DNA of 23,758 bases from Phaeoceros laevis (GCA_049999765.1 JBNGIQ010006721.1:1-23758), one strand, 5' to 3'; numbered from the stretch's first letter, positions 1 through 11,084 are shown. Made by a program: numbers and translations. Notes: generated by a model from the sequence alone, not told the origin.

Positions 1-3000
1 GGTGAAGGAGGAGGACAAGAAGTTCTACGCTCCTCTGGGTCCTCAGGAAACTGTTTACCTTCCTCGTAGGTATCCGTACGTGAAGGCGCTCAACTATCCC
101 ACCAAGTTTTTGAGGAGAATGCAGCTGGGAATTGAGTGCCCCACGTACTTGGATTGGCGTCATTGGTACCCTGGTGAACAATTTAGAAAAACCTTTGTAA
201 TAAAGAACACTGGCAGACGAACTCTGGTATGCATGCAAAATTTTGGATACTGCACTGCTTCATTTGCATTTCAAGTCCGAAGCATCGAAATCCAGAGAGT
301 ACGGAATGAGCATCTACTGATCGTTCCCCTGCAAACGGTTCACAGACTTTTCAGTGGAAACCCCCTGCTTCTCAGCATTTCATCATGGAGTTCAAAGAGC
401 CCGCCAGGTTGAGCCCTGGGACCACCGCTTCCATGGACATAGTGTTCAGGCCCACCCAGCTTGTCAACTATAGAAGCACTGTGGAGTTCGTGACAGCCAA
501 GGTAACTCCGAAGTTTTGACAGGTCGAGGTTTTGTTTCGGTTTCTCTGCGTTGTCAAGACCTGAACTGCGTCTTGGTTCCTTTGCTATGCAGTGGAAATG
601 GACTCTTATCTTGAAAGGCAGCCTTCCAGACATAGACCTCGGTTTTCCGAAAGCTTTTGATTTTGGCTACTGCACGGTCAAGGAGTATACGGACAAGAAA
701 TATGAGGTCACCAACAATGGGGATGTGCCAGTTGCGTATCAGTGGAATGTTAAACCTCCATTTGTCATGATTCCCGAGGCTGGAACTGTATTGCCTGGAG
801 ATTCAGCTAGTCTGGTTTGCAGGTTCAAGCCACTGGATGCGTCTGCCTATATTTCCAAGGTATGATGCTGGCAATTCCACAATCACCAAGAGTGATGACT
901 TCAGTTCAGTCTCATGGAGGGCAATCATTTGTCCTCCTCCTCTGGGTACTTGCAGACTTGGGATCTACTTGATGGCTTCAGCGGTTAGGCAGCATTGTGT
1001 CTCACCTAGAATTCATCATCCAGGCTTTTGTCACAACTACTGCCGGCTCGACAACAGAGGTGAGGATGACTGGGATCGGAAAGTTTCCCGTTCTCGCGCT
1101 CTCACCAGGTGCTCTACTCTTTGGACACGTCCTTGTCAACTCATCCAAGGACATGCAAATGGTGGTTACGAACACATCCATAGTCCCTGCACAATTTTGG
1201 GTGCGTAGGGGTGAAAAAGATGAATTTTTCGGTGCCAACTCTGTCTTCTCTATACATCCAACTGAAGGAATCATCGGGCCAACTTCCTGTATTACCCTCA
1301 AGGTGTGTGCGGTGCACTCAGTTTGCCTCTTTTCAGCTCTCCTGTGTACGTTGGCATGTGGAGGGGAGAGAGACCCCGTGGTCTCACAGCAAAACTGAGG
1401 TTTTTGTGTGTCTATCATGAAGGTTTTTGACATATACCCTTTGTGGGTCTCGCAGGTATGTTATACTCCTGTATCTGCCGGCACCTTCTCCCTAGAGCAG
1501 TTTGAGATAATTGTAAATACAACTAGTCATGTTTGTTTCTCCTGCTCGGGCACTGCTGCTCGACCCCTCGTGACGATTTCCACCTTTTCCATGGATTTTG
1601 GCAGCTTGGAGCTGGGGGACACGGTTGCCCGTGCTATCACGCTGGATAACCAGTCAGACGTATCTGTTAATTATCAGTTTGTACCCGAGGGTATGACAGT
1701 CTTTGAGTTTGTCAGTGACAGGGGGACCATTCCTGCTAAACGACCAGCAACAGTGACCATCCACTTCAAACCTATGGAACCCAAAAACTATTATCAGCGT
1801 GTTTTTTGTGTGATCCAAGACAATTACCCACTGTACTGTGACTTCTTAGGGACATGCTTCAAAGAAACACTCAGGCAGCCAACACTTATGCAGTACCATG
1901 TGGATCAGCAGCGAGCTTATGTCAAGACAGCCATTGCACACCAGATTGCAAACATGTCTGAGGAGCAGGATATGTCAGATGACTTTGTTGAGCATCAGCA
2001 TGCTCCGAAGAAGCCTCGTCCCGTGGCAAGAGTAAGCTGGGGCAATTTTTGTAGCCTTGGCACAGAGTTGATCAATGTTGGCCATGCATTGATATTGCCG
2101 CACATAAAGAGAGTGGACATCGTGGAATCTGATGATCTGAGACAGGTCAAGGTAGCACTGGATCTGGATAGGAAGGCGACAATTAGTTTCAGGGACGTTG
2201 GCCCTCGATGTTCAAATGCCTTTGTGCAGGATGTGCTGGAGCCTTCCAGACGGGTGCGGCAGAACAGCTATGTCTTAACAGATGAAATGCCTGGCCCTGG
2301 TGACTTTGCATCCCTTGACACAAATGTGATACTTGGTAACAACAAGGGCCTTGTATTGAAGCACAAACAGATCCATCTGGGAAAAGAGGACTCGGCAAAA
2401 ACAGTTTGGAAAGAGATGTTCCTTGGAAGGATGGTTGACTGGGAGCCTGTTACCATCGATGTGTCTCACTTGGATTTTGGAGCAAGAAGAGGATGCGACC
2501 AAATGTCAGAAGTGAAGCACATCACCTTGATAAACAACTCCGACACAATGTTGACGTGCTTTTGGCTAATAGAGACACCCCCAGGGGATTTGGCACCAAG
2601 ACTGAAACAATATCCAGTGATAAAGGCTTACGGGTCACCAATCCAGCCAAAGCCAGAGGAAAGGGATCCCATCTTTCAAGTCTATCCTCGCAAAGCTGAT
2701 ATTCCTATGGGTGCCAAATTTACCTTTGGAGCCACGTTTGAGCCAACAGACGAAAACGCTTACTACTCACAGCTGATGACGGTTCTGGTATATGATAATT
2801 GTGACGTAGGTGCGAAGTTATGCGCAATCTCACCACCTTGGTCAGGCTCGGTGCAGGCTTTCGGTCACAGTTTTCACTTCCGGTCCTCTGAGTTTGTACC
2901 TTTGGGAGTGTCTTTCCATCCGAGGCATGTATTCTTCCGTCCTGTGCTGGTAAAGCACAGTGTGTACCAGACCACTACCCTCTACAACAGAGCAAAGACA

Positions 3001-6000
3001 CCCTTAAGGTCTGTCCACTGCATCATATAAGCATCTCTTACTTTTAGGCTGTACACTTCGAACCCTCGGTTGCTTCATTAGGGTGGAAAAAGTTTTTTAT
3101 CCTGCCCCAGTTTACAAAATCAACAACTGCTTTCTCAGGTTTGCGTTCAAGTGCGATGAGCTTCATCCTGAATTTGCCCTGACACCCATTGAAGGTGTGA
3201 TCACAGGAGAGAGTCTCCGGCTTATAACTATCAAGTTCAAGGGGAGTGTACCACAGGTCTATCACAACACAGTTACCTGTATTTTCAACAATTCACCGAA
3301 GAACTCTCTAGCTTTGTCATTCACAGCAAGCACCCATTTACCAGAGGTAAGATTGCTTCGGTCAAGCTGGTCCCTGCCTACGCTATTTTATGCTTTTGTC
3401 GATTGTCGGTCTCTCCCTACTACTGAGCATCACTCACGTCCAGTTGTTAACAAACCGATTATCAACAACGGGAGGGCCAGGTGAAGGTAGAAACCGACTC
3501 CTGCATGTGTTTCAAACCAACCAGCATTGGAACCAGAGTAATTCAAACGTTCGTTATGTACAACACTTCTGGCATAACTACGCACTATCAGTGGGACATC
3601 CAGCCAAAGCACAGGGATATCTTTGTTATCGAGAATCCAGCAGGGGTTATTCGAGGAAAGGAGAAAATATACCTGAATTGCTCCTTCTCTCCTCGCAAAA
3701 AGAAGCATTACGCATGCAACGTCACATGCATCACTGCAGCAAGCACAGAGAAAGCTTACTATTCCAACAACGCCATAGCCTTGCAATTAATGCCAAGCAC
3801 CGACTATGTTAGTCACATCAAACTGGTGGCCCATGGAGAAGGGATAGTAGATACTATCAGAATAAGGCCAGAGGACGTAGATCTTGGAATTATAGTGGTT
3901 GCCATTGAGCAAAAGGCAAGCATTAGTCTCTACAACCCCAGTGAGGGAGGATTGCAATATGAGCTCAAACTGAAGGCCCCGGTGGATGAAAAGATCGAGG
4001 AGCTCGTGTGCATCATCTTCGACGCTCCAAGTGGATTCATTCCATCCAGGTCCTTCCAGCCAGTCACCATTACGCTCAAGACGATAGAGCCCATCACCTT
4101 CTCCCTGGAGGTCACATGTACTGCATCCTTCCCAGACTCATATGAGATTCTGCCAGCAGTGCCAGGAATTCCAAGAATTGAAAGGAATTATGAGGTTACA
4201 ACGGACTCAGTGGACTTCGAATCTTGCTTCTCCATTCAAGCAATTGTAAGGTACCCAGCCCTGAAAATTGTAGGAGTGAAGAGCGAAGACATGAGCGGGG
4301 CTCAACTGTGGAGAGAGATCAGAGTAACCACCTTGAACCACATCCTCTCCACGGATAAGGTGAAAGAGAAATCATTGTTCTGTTTGGGTGCAAAACTTAG
4401 CGGAATGACGCCCTTCGTACTAGAATTCGGTGCTCGAAGCTTGCATACACAACCTACGACAATCCATATGGCCTTGAAAAGTAGAGGTGGACTACCAGCA
4501 ACCTGGAAAATCAGATTGTGGAATGACAGGGAGGCCGACACCGAAAACTGGGTCAGAGAAGGAGATCCCAGCCCAGAAGAAGACATTTTTCTGGATGCAA
4601 AACTGAACAGGCTTTTTGAGGTGCAGCCACGCGCAGGACGTTTGAAACCTGGGGATGTGCAATACATCAAGTTCACATACAAGCACAGCTTGGAGGGGTT
4701 ACACATCCTTCCCATCCTGCTTGAAGTGACAGACGGTAGAACCACACCCATAAATCTGTCTGGCAGAACCTTGCCCAATCCTCCACCAGTGTGGACCTGG
4801 GAAAGCGCGAAGTACTTGCATTCCATAGTCTCGGCAGAGACTCACCATCTAATGCCAGTGACATTGGGGCACTGCAACCCACCGTTGCAAACTGTGGAGC
4901 TTCGGAACAATGGCGATTCTGACGTTTGTTACACACTGGACTTAACTCCCCTGGACGACATGGAGGAAGCGAACTGGGGCTTTCCAATTCTGTCTTGCCT
5001 CAATCCTGCAGGATCCATTCCTGCTAGGGAGTTCATCCTGCTCAATCTTCTATTCAAGCCACTGGAAGCCAAGGAATATGAAGTCAAAATTCCTATCACG
5101 GTGGAAGGTTATGAAGCGGGAGTGCTTTCTTTAAAGGCTATCGGATTCCACGCAGGCCAGGAATGCCCATGTCCGCCCGACAAAAACGAGCCCCCCTTGA
5201 TAGATAATGTATCCACCGACTGGCCAGGGGACACAGCGAAGCTGTCCACTGAGTGCATGCATTTGGGTAACATAGAGGAACTCACCTGGCACAGAAGGCT
5301 GGTAGCAGTGAAGAACCTGTTGCAGGAAGAGCGCATTGCCTTCTTCTGGCAGAACATGGCAACAGAGGCCATGGTGTATGGAGAGTTCTCGGTGGTGCCG
5401 TCCCACGGTGTGATAGAGCCTGGGCACTCATGCACATGCAAGGTGATCTTCGGTGCCGGAGCACGAGCGCAGGTTTTCCATACCACTCTGCGCTGTGAGA
5501 TTGAGTTGGTGCCTCCGGAAAGAGTTGTGGAACCCGAGGTGATAGCCGAGCCCAACGAGGAGATTATCGTCAACAACTGGAAGCGGTTGGGCGCCAACTC
5601 GTACAACAAAAACTTTGCCCGCAAATCATCCCTAGTAGCGCTTACAGAGAATCTCGCCAGACGGCTGCCCCGTCTGGCTAGGAAGACCCAACAGCTGGAG
5701 CATCTCCAGCAGCAGCTGCTGCAGAAGGAGCAGACGTACAGCGGCGCCACTCTCGTGAAGAGCGTGCTCTACCTGACCGTGGCGGGCACGATCTTCATAA
5801 AGGACCAGTTCCATACAACACCTGATGAATCCCTGGCTAACGCCACGGATAATGCACCGCATCAGACCCCAACTCAGCTGCAGGATGAACTCGTACAAAA
5901 ATGTCTGCTTGAGCTGCTCCAGGAATCTCTTGAGGGGGAGTTCCTGGATCCTTCTTTTGACAGGATAGATCCCCATCTGCATCTGTTTTACGAGGAGCTG

Positions 6001-6399
6001 AAAGCCAGGCCGGAAGTGATTGCACCTGCGCCGGATCCAGTAGCCTTGTTAAGGGATGCCCACAAAGTGCCCAGGGACGCTGCCGGGGGTGGCACCCCCA
6101 AGTCACCCAAGCTGCTGCACCCCTCCTTCGCAAAACCAAGGGATGATGCTCAGGGCCAGGCAGCCTCATCCGGCCACGTCTTTGTGGAACAGCTGGTTCA
6201 CACTCTGGAAAGACCTGCATCGTCCGCCTCCACCTCTGGGTCTGATTCTGCTCCGCCATCGGGTGCGCCTGTCCCGTTTCCCACCTTGAAGAGTCCTCCC
6301 CAAGACCCAACAACTCGTCTGGAGACACTGGAGATGGTGGACTTCGTGCTCGAGGGTACACTCTTCAATCTCGTGAAAGAGATATATGAGAACGGCTAA
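1..6399 (+). CDS. CFAP65: CFAP65-like ciliary central-apparatus protein, 5'-partial, 7 exons
   Basis: Exons I resolve: <1-226, 355-501, 593-859, 1024-1302, 1456-3008, 3139-3346 and 3481-6399, all with GT-AG introns (91-164 nt). All junctions are phase 0 except the fifth, which splits an Arg codon (ag|g). Joined, they give 1865 residues ending at a TAA; animal CFAP65 is about 1900, so only a short N-terminus lies outside the window. The protein is a chain of PapD/MSP/ASH-type beta-sandwich modules with the recurring pattern 'F.P......Y...' and 'DFG......' (for example FDFGYC, MDFGSLELGD). Near residues 1607-1648 comes a Leu/Gln-rich coiled coil (QQLEHLQQQLLQ), then a Pro/Ser-rich disordered tail. 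CFAP65 belongs to the central pair apparatus of motile axonemes (assigned to the C2a projection in algae and ciliates, from memory) and is needed for sperm motility. In a plant it implies swimming sperm, and expression would be expected in antheridia. The splice at 502-592 is the least certain: the segment 523-592 could contain extra coding sequence. Confidence 0.92.
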
Positions 6400-6611
6400 C
6401 ACTTTTTCATCGGGTTGTAGGCAATCTAGCTGACAAGAAAGCAGCTTGGGGTCACGAACTCTAGCAACAACATTGTTGTGCAAATTTTCCTTTCAAAAAC
6501 TACGATGCCCATTCTGACTTACGCGGCGTTCCAGTTTGTCGGCAGGGGATGTGGCCTTGCTGCTAGCAGCATGATGCTCATTGCTCCCGTTCTGCTCTAC
6601 GCTAGCCATTT

Positions 6612-9600
6612 ATGGCGGGCGTCCACTTTTGCATTTGCTTCACCTTTTCACCCAGCTGTCAGTGCCAATCCACCGTCCTGGTCTCGTCGGCTACAAGGAG
6701 CAGGATCGAAGTGGATGATGGAGACTCAGTTGGGCAATACCAGGATAGACAAGAACAGTTGTGGGACGATCTATTCTCGAACTCCGCAGAATGGTGGGAC
6801 AACAGGCCTGGCAAGGCAAGATCTTCTCATGATCATGCTCATCTCAAAAATCTTGTCGATGTCTTGTGTGAGTTTTGTTCTTGTACGCAGTTGGACATTC
6901 GTGTGACAAACTTCTCTACTTGCGTGCAGAAAAGCCTTCGGTATCCGGACTTCACACACAAGAAAACCAGACAGCCCCTGTGGGTGGACAACCAGAAAAA
7001 GCCTGCGTGGGTGAATTCTCGGCTACACGCCCTGGATACCCAACAGTTGTCTAGCCCGCAGAACCTGCAACGGTCTCAAGGTCATGAACTCCGAAGACTA
7101 TGTGAAAATGGACAGCTGGACAGAGCGCTGGAAGTCCTGTACAACATGGACAACGAAGGCATTGTTGCTTCAAGGGATCTATATAGCTGTCTCTTGAAAG
7201 CCTGCGCCAAAAAGAAGGCTTTAGCTCACGCTAAGCAAGTACATGCTCATCTAGTTAGACATAAGTCACAGCCCAGCAGGTACATTGGTGAACATGTGGT
7301 GGGCACTTTAGTGAAGTGCGGTGGCCTTGACGAGGCGCTCCAAGCATTTCACAAGTTGCCAGAACGAACTGTTTTGTCATGGACAGCCGTGATCTCAGGA
7401 TACGCTTTAACTGGGCAGGGTCGAGAGGCTTTGAGGATGTACAGGAGCATGCAACGGGAAGGAGTGCAACCAAGTACATACACCTTCGTCAGCTTACTCA
7501 AAGCTTGCAGTAGCATTCCTGATCTAGAAGAGGGCAAGCTCATTCATGCTGACGTTTTAAGATGCAGGTGCGAATCTGATTTGTTTGTTGGGACATGTCT
7601 GGTAGACATGTATGCCAAGTGCGGAAGCATTGTGGATGCCCAGAACGTGTTTAACGGGTTGTCCCAGCGTGATGTGGTGTCGTGGAATGCATTGCTGGCA
7701 GCATATGCCCAGCAGGGTGACGCGGAGAAGGTTTTACACCTATATGGACGAATGCAAGTGGAAGGCATGAGCCCAGATGTTCGAACATACGTTAGCACAC
7801 TCCAAGCATGTGGTATGCTTGGGGAGAAGGAAGAGGGTCTTGTTGCGGATGGAAGAGTTACCAAAGTCAGGTCTTTGGAGAAGGGCAGGGCAATACATGC
7901 TGATTCCCAGAAGAAGCACTACGATTCTGATGTCTTTGTTGGCAATTCCCTTATCAGCATGTATGGCAAGTGTGGGAGCATGGCGGATGCGCAGAGAGTG
8001 TTTGCAGGAATATCCCAGCCTGATATCGTTTCTTGGACAGCCATGATTACCGCATATGGTCAGCAGGGCCAAGCAGAGAAGGCTTTGCAGCTGTTCAAGC
8101 ACATACGAGGAGAAGGCATGAACTTAGATGTGAGGACTTTCGTGAGTGCACTTCAAGCTTGTGCCATGCTTGCAGAGAAGGAAGAAGATGTATGTGTGGA
8201 TGGTCGACTAGTCAAAGTGAAGGCATTGGAAACAGGGATCGAGATACATGCAGAGGCTAAAAAATTGGGCTACGAATCGGATATCTTTGTGGGTAGCACT
8301 CTTGTTAGTATGTACGGGAAGTGTGGGAGTGTTTTGGATGCACAGACTGTCTTTGATAGGTTGTGCCAGCGAAATGTTGTGCTGTGGAATGTGATGATCA
8401 GTGCATATGCTCGGCAGGGCCAGGTAGAGAAAGCGCTGCAGCTGTATGAACAAATGCTGGTGGATGGTGTGAGTCCAAACTCGCGGACCATTGTCAATGC
8501 CCTCCAAGCATGCTGTGTTTGGGCTGATAGTGAGGAAGGTGGGTTAGATAAGGAATTGACCACAGTTAACCCTTTGGCGAAAGGGAAGGCACTACATGCC
8601 AACGCCCAAAGCAAGGGTTTCTATTCAGATGTTTTTGTTGGTAACACTCTGATCACTCTGTACGGAAAGTGTGGGAGCACTCTGGATGCCCAAGCTGTGT
8701 TTGACGGGCTGGCACATCGTGATGTGGTCTCGTGGACTATGATGCTTGCGGGGTATGCTCAACAGGGCCAAGCAGATACGGCTTTGCTTCTTTATGAACA
8801 AATGCAGGAAGAAGGCGTAAGTGCAGATGTTTGGGCATTTGTAAGCCTGCTCCAAGGAGTTGGTATCCTTGCAGAGAACGAAGATGACGTTCTTACAAAC
8901 GAACAATTGGTGAAAGCAGAGTCGCTGGAAAAGACAAGGGCACTTCATGCCGAAGTTTGGAGGAAGGGCCATGAAGGTAATGTCTTTGTCGGAACGGCCC
9001 TTATTGGTTTGTATGGAAGGTGTGGCAGCCTTGTGGATGCACAGAATGTGTTTGATTCTTTGCTCGAGCATGATGTTGTGTCATGGAATGCGTTGCTTGT
9101 CGTACATGTCCAGCAGGGCCAAGCACAAAGGGCTTTGCAACTTTATGAACAGATGCAGGAGGACTGTGTGAGTCCAAACAATCGAACCTTTGTGAGTGCT
9201 CTTCAAGCATGTTGCCTGCTATCGGGAAATGAAAATGATACTGCAGAGAAACCTACCAAAATGAAATCTTTGGGGAAGGGCAAGGCAATACATGCTGCTG
9301 CTCAGAGGAAGGGGTACGATTCGGATGCCTATGTTGGTAACGTCCTTGTCAGTATGTATGCGAAGTGTATGAGTATGAAGGATGCTCAGAACGTATTTGC
9401 AGGGTTGTGCCAGCGGAATGTCGTGTCATGGACTGCCATGCTTGCAGCATATACTCAGCATGGCCAAGCGGAGAAGGCACTAAAGCTATATGACGAGATG
9501 CAAGAGGAAGGCGTGAGTCAGAATGCTAGGACTTTTGTGAGCTCCTTGCAAGCATGCAGTATGCTTGCAGAAATGGAAGAGGAGGTGATTGTGGAGGGGC

Positions 9601-11084
9601 AGTTGATCAAGCTCAAGTCTTTCACAAAAGGGAGGGCAATACATGATGATGTCCGCTCTACGGGGTATGCTGCAGATATTTTTGTGGGCAATGCCCTTGT
9701 TAGCATGTATGGGAAGTGTGGTAGCATTGCGGATGCACAAAATGTCTTCAATAAGGAGTTGTCCCAACGGGATATTGTGTCATGGAATGCAATGCTTGCA
9801 GTATATGCCCAGCATGGCCAGGCTGAGGAGGCTTTGCAGCTGTATGATCTCATGCAAAAGGCAGGTGTAAATCCAAATGATCGAACCTTTGTGAGTGTGC
9901 TCCAAGCATGTAGCACAATTGCAGAGCAAGAAGCGGATGTTATTGTCAATGGACGGTTGGTTAAACGGACCTCGTTAGAAAAAGGGAGGGCAGTACATGC
10001 AGACATCCAGAAGGTGGGCTACGGGTCAGATGTCTTTATCGGTAGCAGCCTTGTTAGTCTATATGGGAAGTGTGGGAGCATTGTGGAAGCAGAGAGTGTG
10101 TTCAACGAAATCTCCCAGCGTGATGTAGTCGCATGGACAGCAATGCTTTCAGCGTATGTTGAACATGGTGAAGGAGAGAAGGCCTTGCAACTGTACAGAC
10201 AAATGGAGGAGGAATGCCCAACTGTGGACGAGATCACACTTGTATGCCTCTTGAAAGCGTGCAGTAACACTGGAAGTTTGCCACTCTGTCAGAAGATCCA
10301 TCACAGGCTTCTATCCATTGAAAACGCCATGAGTCCTCTACTGGTGAGTACTCTGATCCACACATATGGAAGGTGTGCGAGCATGGCAGATGCGCAGGCT
10401 GTATTTGATGCACTGTCCAAGCCGGATGTAGTCTCGTGGACTGCATTACTTGCGGGTTATGCCCGAGAAGGCAACTACACTGCAACTTTACAAGGTTATG
10501 ATGCAATGAGGCTGGCGGGCGTTACCCCAGATGCAGTCACATTTCTTTCGCTCATGTCTGCATGCAGTCATGCCGGCCTAGTGAACAAAGGTGTTGAGTA
10601 CTTCGAGTCCATGAACACAGAGCACGGGGTAACTCCAGAGATTGAGCACTACGTTAGCATAGCAGACCTTCTTGGGCGGGCAGGCTTGTTCACAAGGTTG
10701 GAACATCTGTTGTCAACAATGCCAATGCAGCCTAATCTACCTATGTGGTTGTGTGTCCTGGGAGCTTGTCGAAAGCATGGGAACGTGCTCTTAGGAAAAC
10801 GGGCTTTTGATAGTGCAGTGGGACTGCAACCTACGCACCCCGCTGCATATGTGTTGATGTCGAACATTTATATTGATGCTGGCATGTTAGATAGTGAACA
10901 GGAAATGAACGAAATGAGACTTAAAGCAGGCGCATGCAAGGAGCCTGGTCATAGTTGGATTGGGCATGAAGAGGAAGTGCACACTTTTATGGTGGGAGAT
11001 CACAAGCACCCAGAGCAGGAACAAATTTACTCCTGGTTAGGAACTGTAGATCTTGAACTGGAAGGTTTGCAGATGTCTGGCTGA
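6612..11084 (+). CDS. Giant PLS-class PPR protein, E+ subgroup, with N-terminal OSB-like PDF motif
   Basis: The uninterrupted frame is 1490 codons. I infer a 114-nt intron at 6816-6929, giving 1452 residues. Residues about 50-95 after splicing carry a PDF motif as in plant OSB proteins: LWDDLF, EWWDNR, YPDFTHKKT, PLWVDN, PAWVNS. From about nt 7080 there are about nine P-L-S triplets (FVGNSLISMYGKCGS, VVSWTAM, TFVSALQAC), then E1, E2 and E+ (PGHSWIG, VHTFMVGD..HP). The protein stops in E+, so it has no DYW deaminase. Proteins of this class bind organellar RNA one base per motif and recruit a DYW protein in trans. Seven L motifs carry an insertion of about 16 residues. The annotated ATG is the first in frame after a TAG at 6603. 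An overlapping frame from 6478 is free of acidic residues for about 80 codons and could supply an alternative transit peptide by splicing (donor 6658, acceptor 6743 would join in phase); this is unproven. The gene starts only 212 nt after the CFAP65 stop. Confidence 0.88.
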   Translation: MAGVHFCICFTFSPSCQCQSTVLVSSATRSRIEVDDGDSVGQYQDRQEQLWDDLFSNSAEWWDNRPGKARSSHDHAHLKNLVDVLCEFCSCTQLDIRVTNFSTCVQKSLRYPDFTHKKTRQPLWVDNQKKPAWVNSRLHALDTQQLSSPQNLQRSQGHELRRLCENGQLDRALEVLYNMDNEGIVASRDLYSCLLKACAKKKALAHAKQVHAHLVRHKSQPSRYIGEHVVGTLVKCGGLDEALQAFHKLPERTVLSWTAVISGYALTGQGREALRMYRSMQREGVQPSTYTFVSLLKACSSIPDLEEGKLIHADVLRCRCESDLFVGTCLVDMYAKCGSIVDAQNVFNGLSQRDVVSWNALLAAYAQQGDAEKVLHLYGRMQVEGMSPDVRTYVSTLQACGMLGEKEEGLVADGRVTKVRSLEKGRAIHADSQKKHYDSDVFVGNSLISMYGKCGSMADAQRVFAGISQPDIVSWTAMITAYGQQGQAEKALQLFKHIRGEGMNLDVRTFVSALQACAMLAEKEEDVCVDGRLVKVKALETGIEIHAEAKKLGYESDIFVGSTLVSMYGKCGSVLDAQTVFDRLCQRNVVLWNVMISAYARQGQVEKALQLYEQMLVDGVSPNSRTIVNALQACCVWADSEEGGLDKELTTVNPLAKGKALHANAQSKGFYSDVFVGNTLITLYGKCGSTLDAQAVFDGLAHRDVVSWTMMLAGYAQQGQADTALLLYEQMQEEGVSADVWAFVSLLQGVGILAENEDDVLTNEQLVKAESLEKTRALHAEVWRKGHEGNVFVGTALIGLYGRCGSLVDAQNVFDSLLEHDVVSWNALLVVHVQQGQAQRALQLYEQMQEDCVSPNNRTFVSALQACCLLSGNENDTAEKPTKMKSLGKGKAIHAAAQRKGYDSDAYVGNVLVSMYAKCMSMKDAQNVFAGLCQRNVVSWTAMLAAYTQHGQAEKALKLYDEMQEEGVSQNARTFVSSLQACSMLAEMEEEVIVEGQLIKLKSFTKGRAIHDDVRSTGYAADIFVGNALVSMYGKCGSIADAQNVFNKELSQRDIVSWNAMLAVYAQHGQAEEALQLYDLMQKAGVNPNDRTFVSVLQACSTIAEQEADVIVNGRLVKRTSLEKGRAVHADIQKVGYGSDVFIGSSLVSLYGKCGSIVEAESVFNEISQRDVVAWTAMLSAYVEHGEGEKALQLYRQMEEECPTVDEITLVCLLKACSNTGSLPLCQKIHHRLLSIENAMSPLLVSTLIHTYGRCASMADAQAVFDALSKPDVVSWTALLAGYAREGNYTATLQGYDAMRLAGVTPDAVTFLSLMSACSHAGLVNKGVEYFESMNTEHGVTPEIEHYVSIADLLGRAGLFTRLEHLLSTMPMQPNLPMWLCVLGACRKHGNVLLGKRAFDSAVGLQPTHPAAYVLMSNIYIDAGMLDSEQEMNEMRLKAGACKEPGHSWIGHEEEVHTFMVGDHKHPEQEQIYSWLGTVDLELEGLQMSG
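6816..6929 (+). other. Predicted in-frame GC-AG intron splitting the PDF motif
   Basis: The exon ends in GGCAAG and is followed by GCAAGA, close to the AG|GCAAG consensus of GC-AG introns. The 3' end is a pyrimidine-rich stretch ending TGCGTGCAG. The length is 114 nt (38 codons) and the segment has no stop in frame, so it is invisible in the ORF. Removing it puts WWDNRPGK directly before KSLRYPDF, the compact spacing expected of a PDF motif. The nearest strong GT donor (6868) would give 62 nt and break the frame. A GT at 6861 (69 nt) also keeps the frame but leaves 15 extra residues in the motif. The intron is inferred from family spacing, not from transcripts. Confidence 0.6.
7571..10022 (+). 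repeat. Seven tandem ~350-bp coding units (P-L-S triplets with L-motif insertion)
   Basis: The conserved 'SD.FVG' coding site recurs at about 7571, 7922, 8273, 8621, 8972, 9318, 9669 and 10023, a period of 346-354 bp (about 117 codons against about 102 for an ordinary PLS triplet). The extra length is a charged linker after LQAC.ML, of the form 'AE.EEDV.V.GRLVK.KSLEKG'. It begins near 7816, 8167, 8520, 8867, 9216, 9561 and 9916. The units are diverged but alignable, which suggests amplification of one founder triplet that already held the insertion. Confidence 0.85.

Noticed and set aside
5109-6483. Long minus-strand frames antisense to the last CFAP65 exon
   Set aside because: They are shadows of the coding strand; their translations show no domain and they overlap a well-supported exon.
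6868-6929. 62-nt GT-AG intron in the E+ PPR gene
   Set aside because: It has the strongest GT donor (GTGAGT-like) but its length breaks the frame, and it leaves the PDF motif split.
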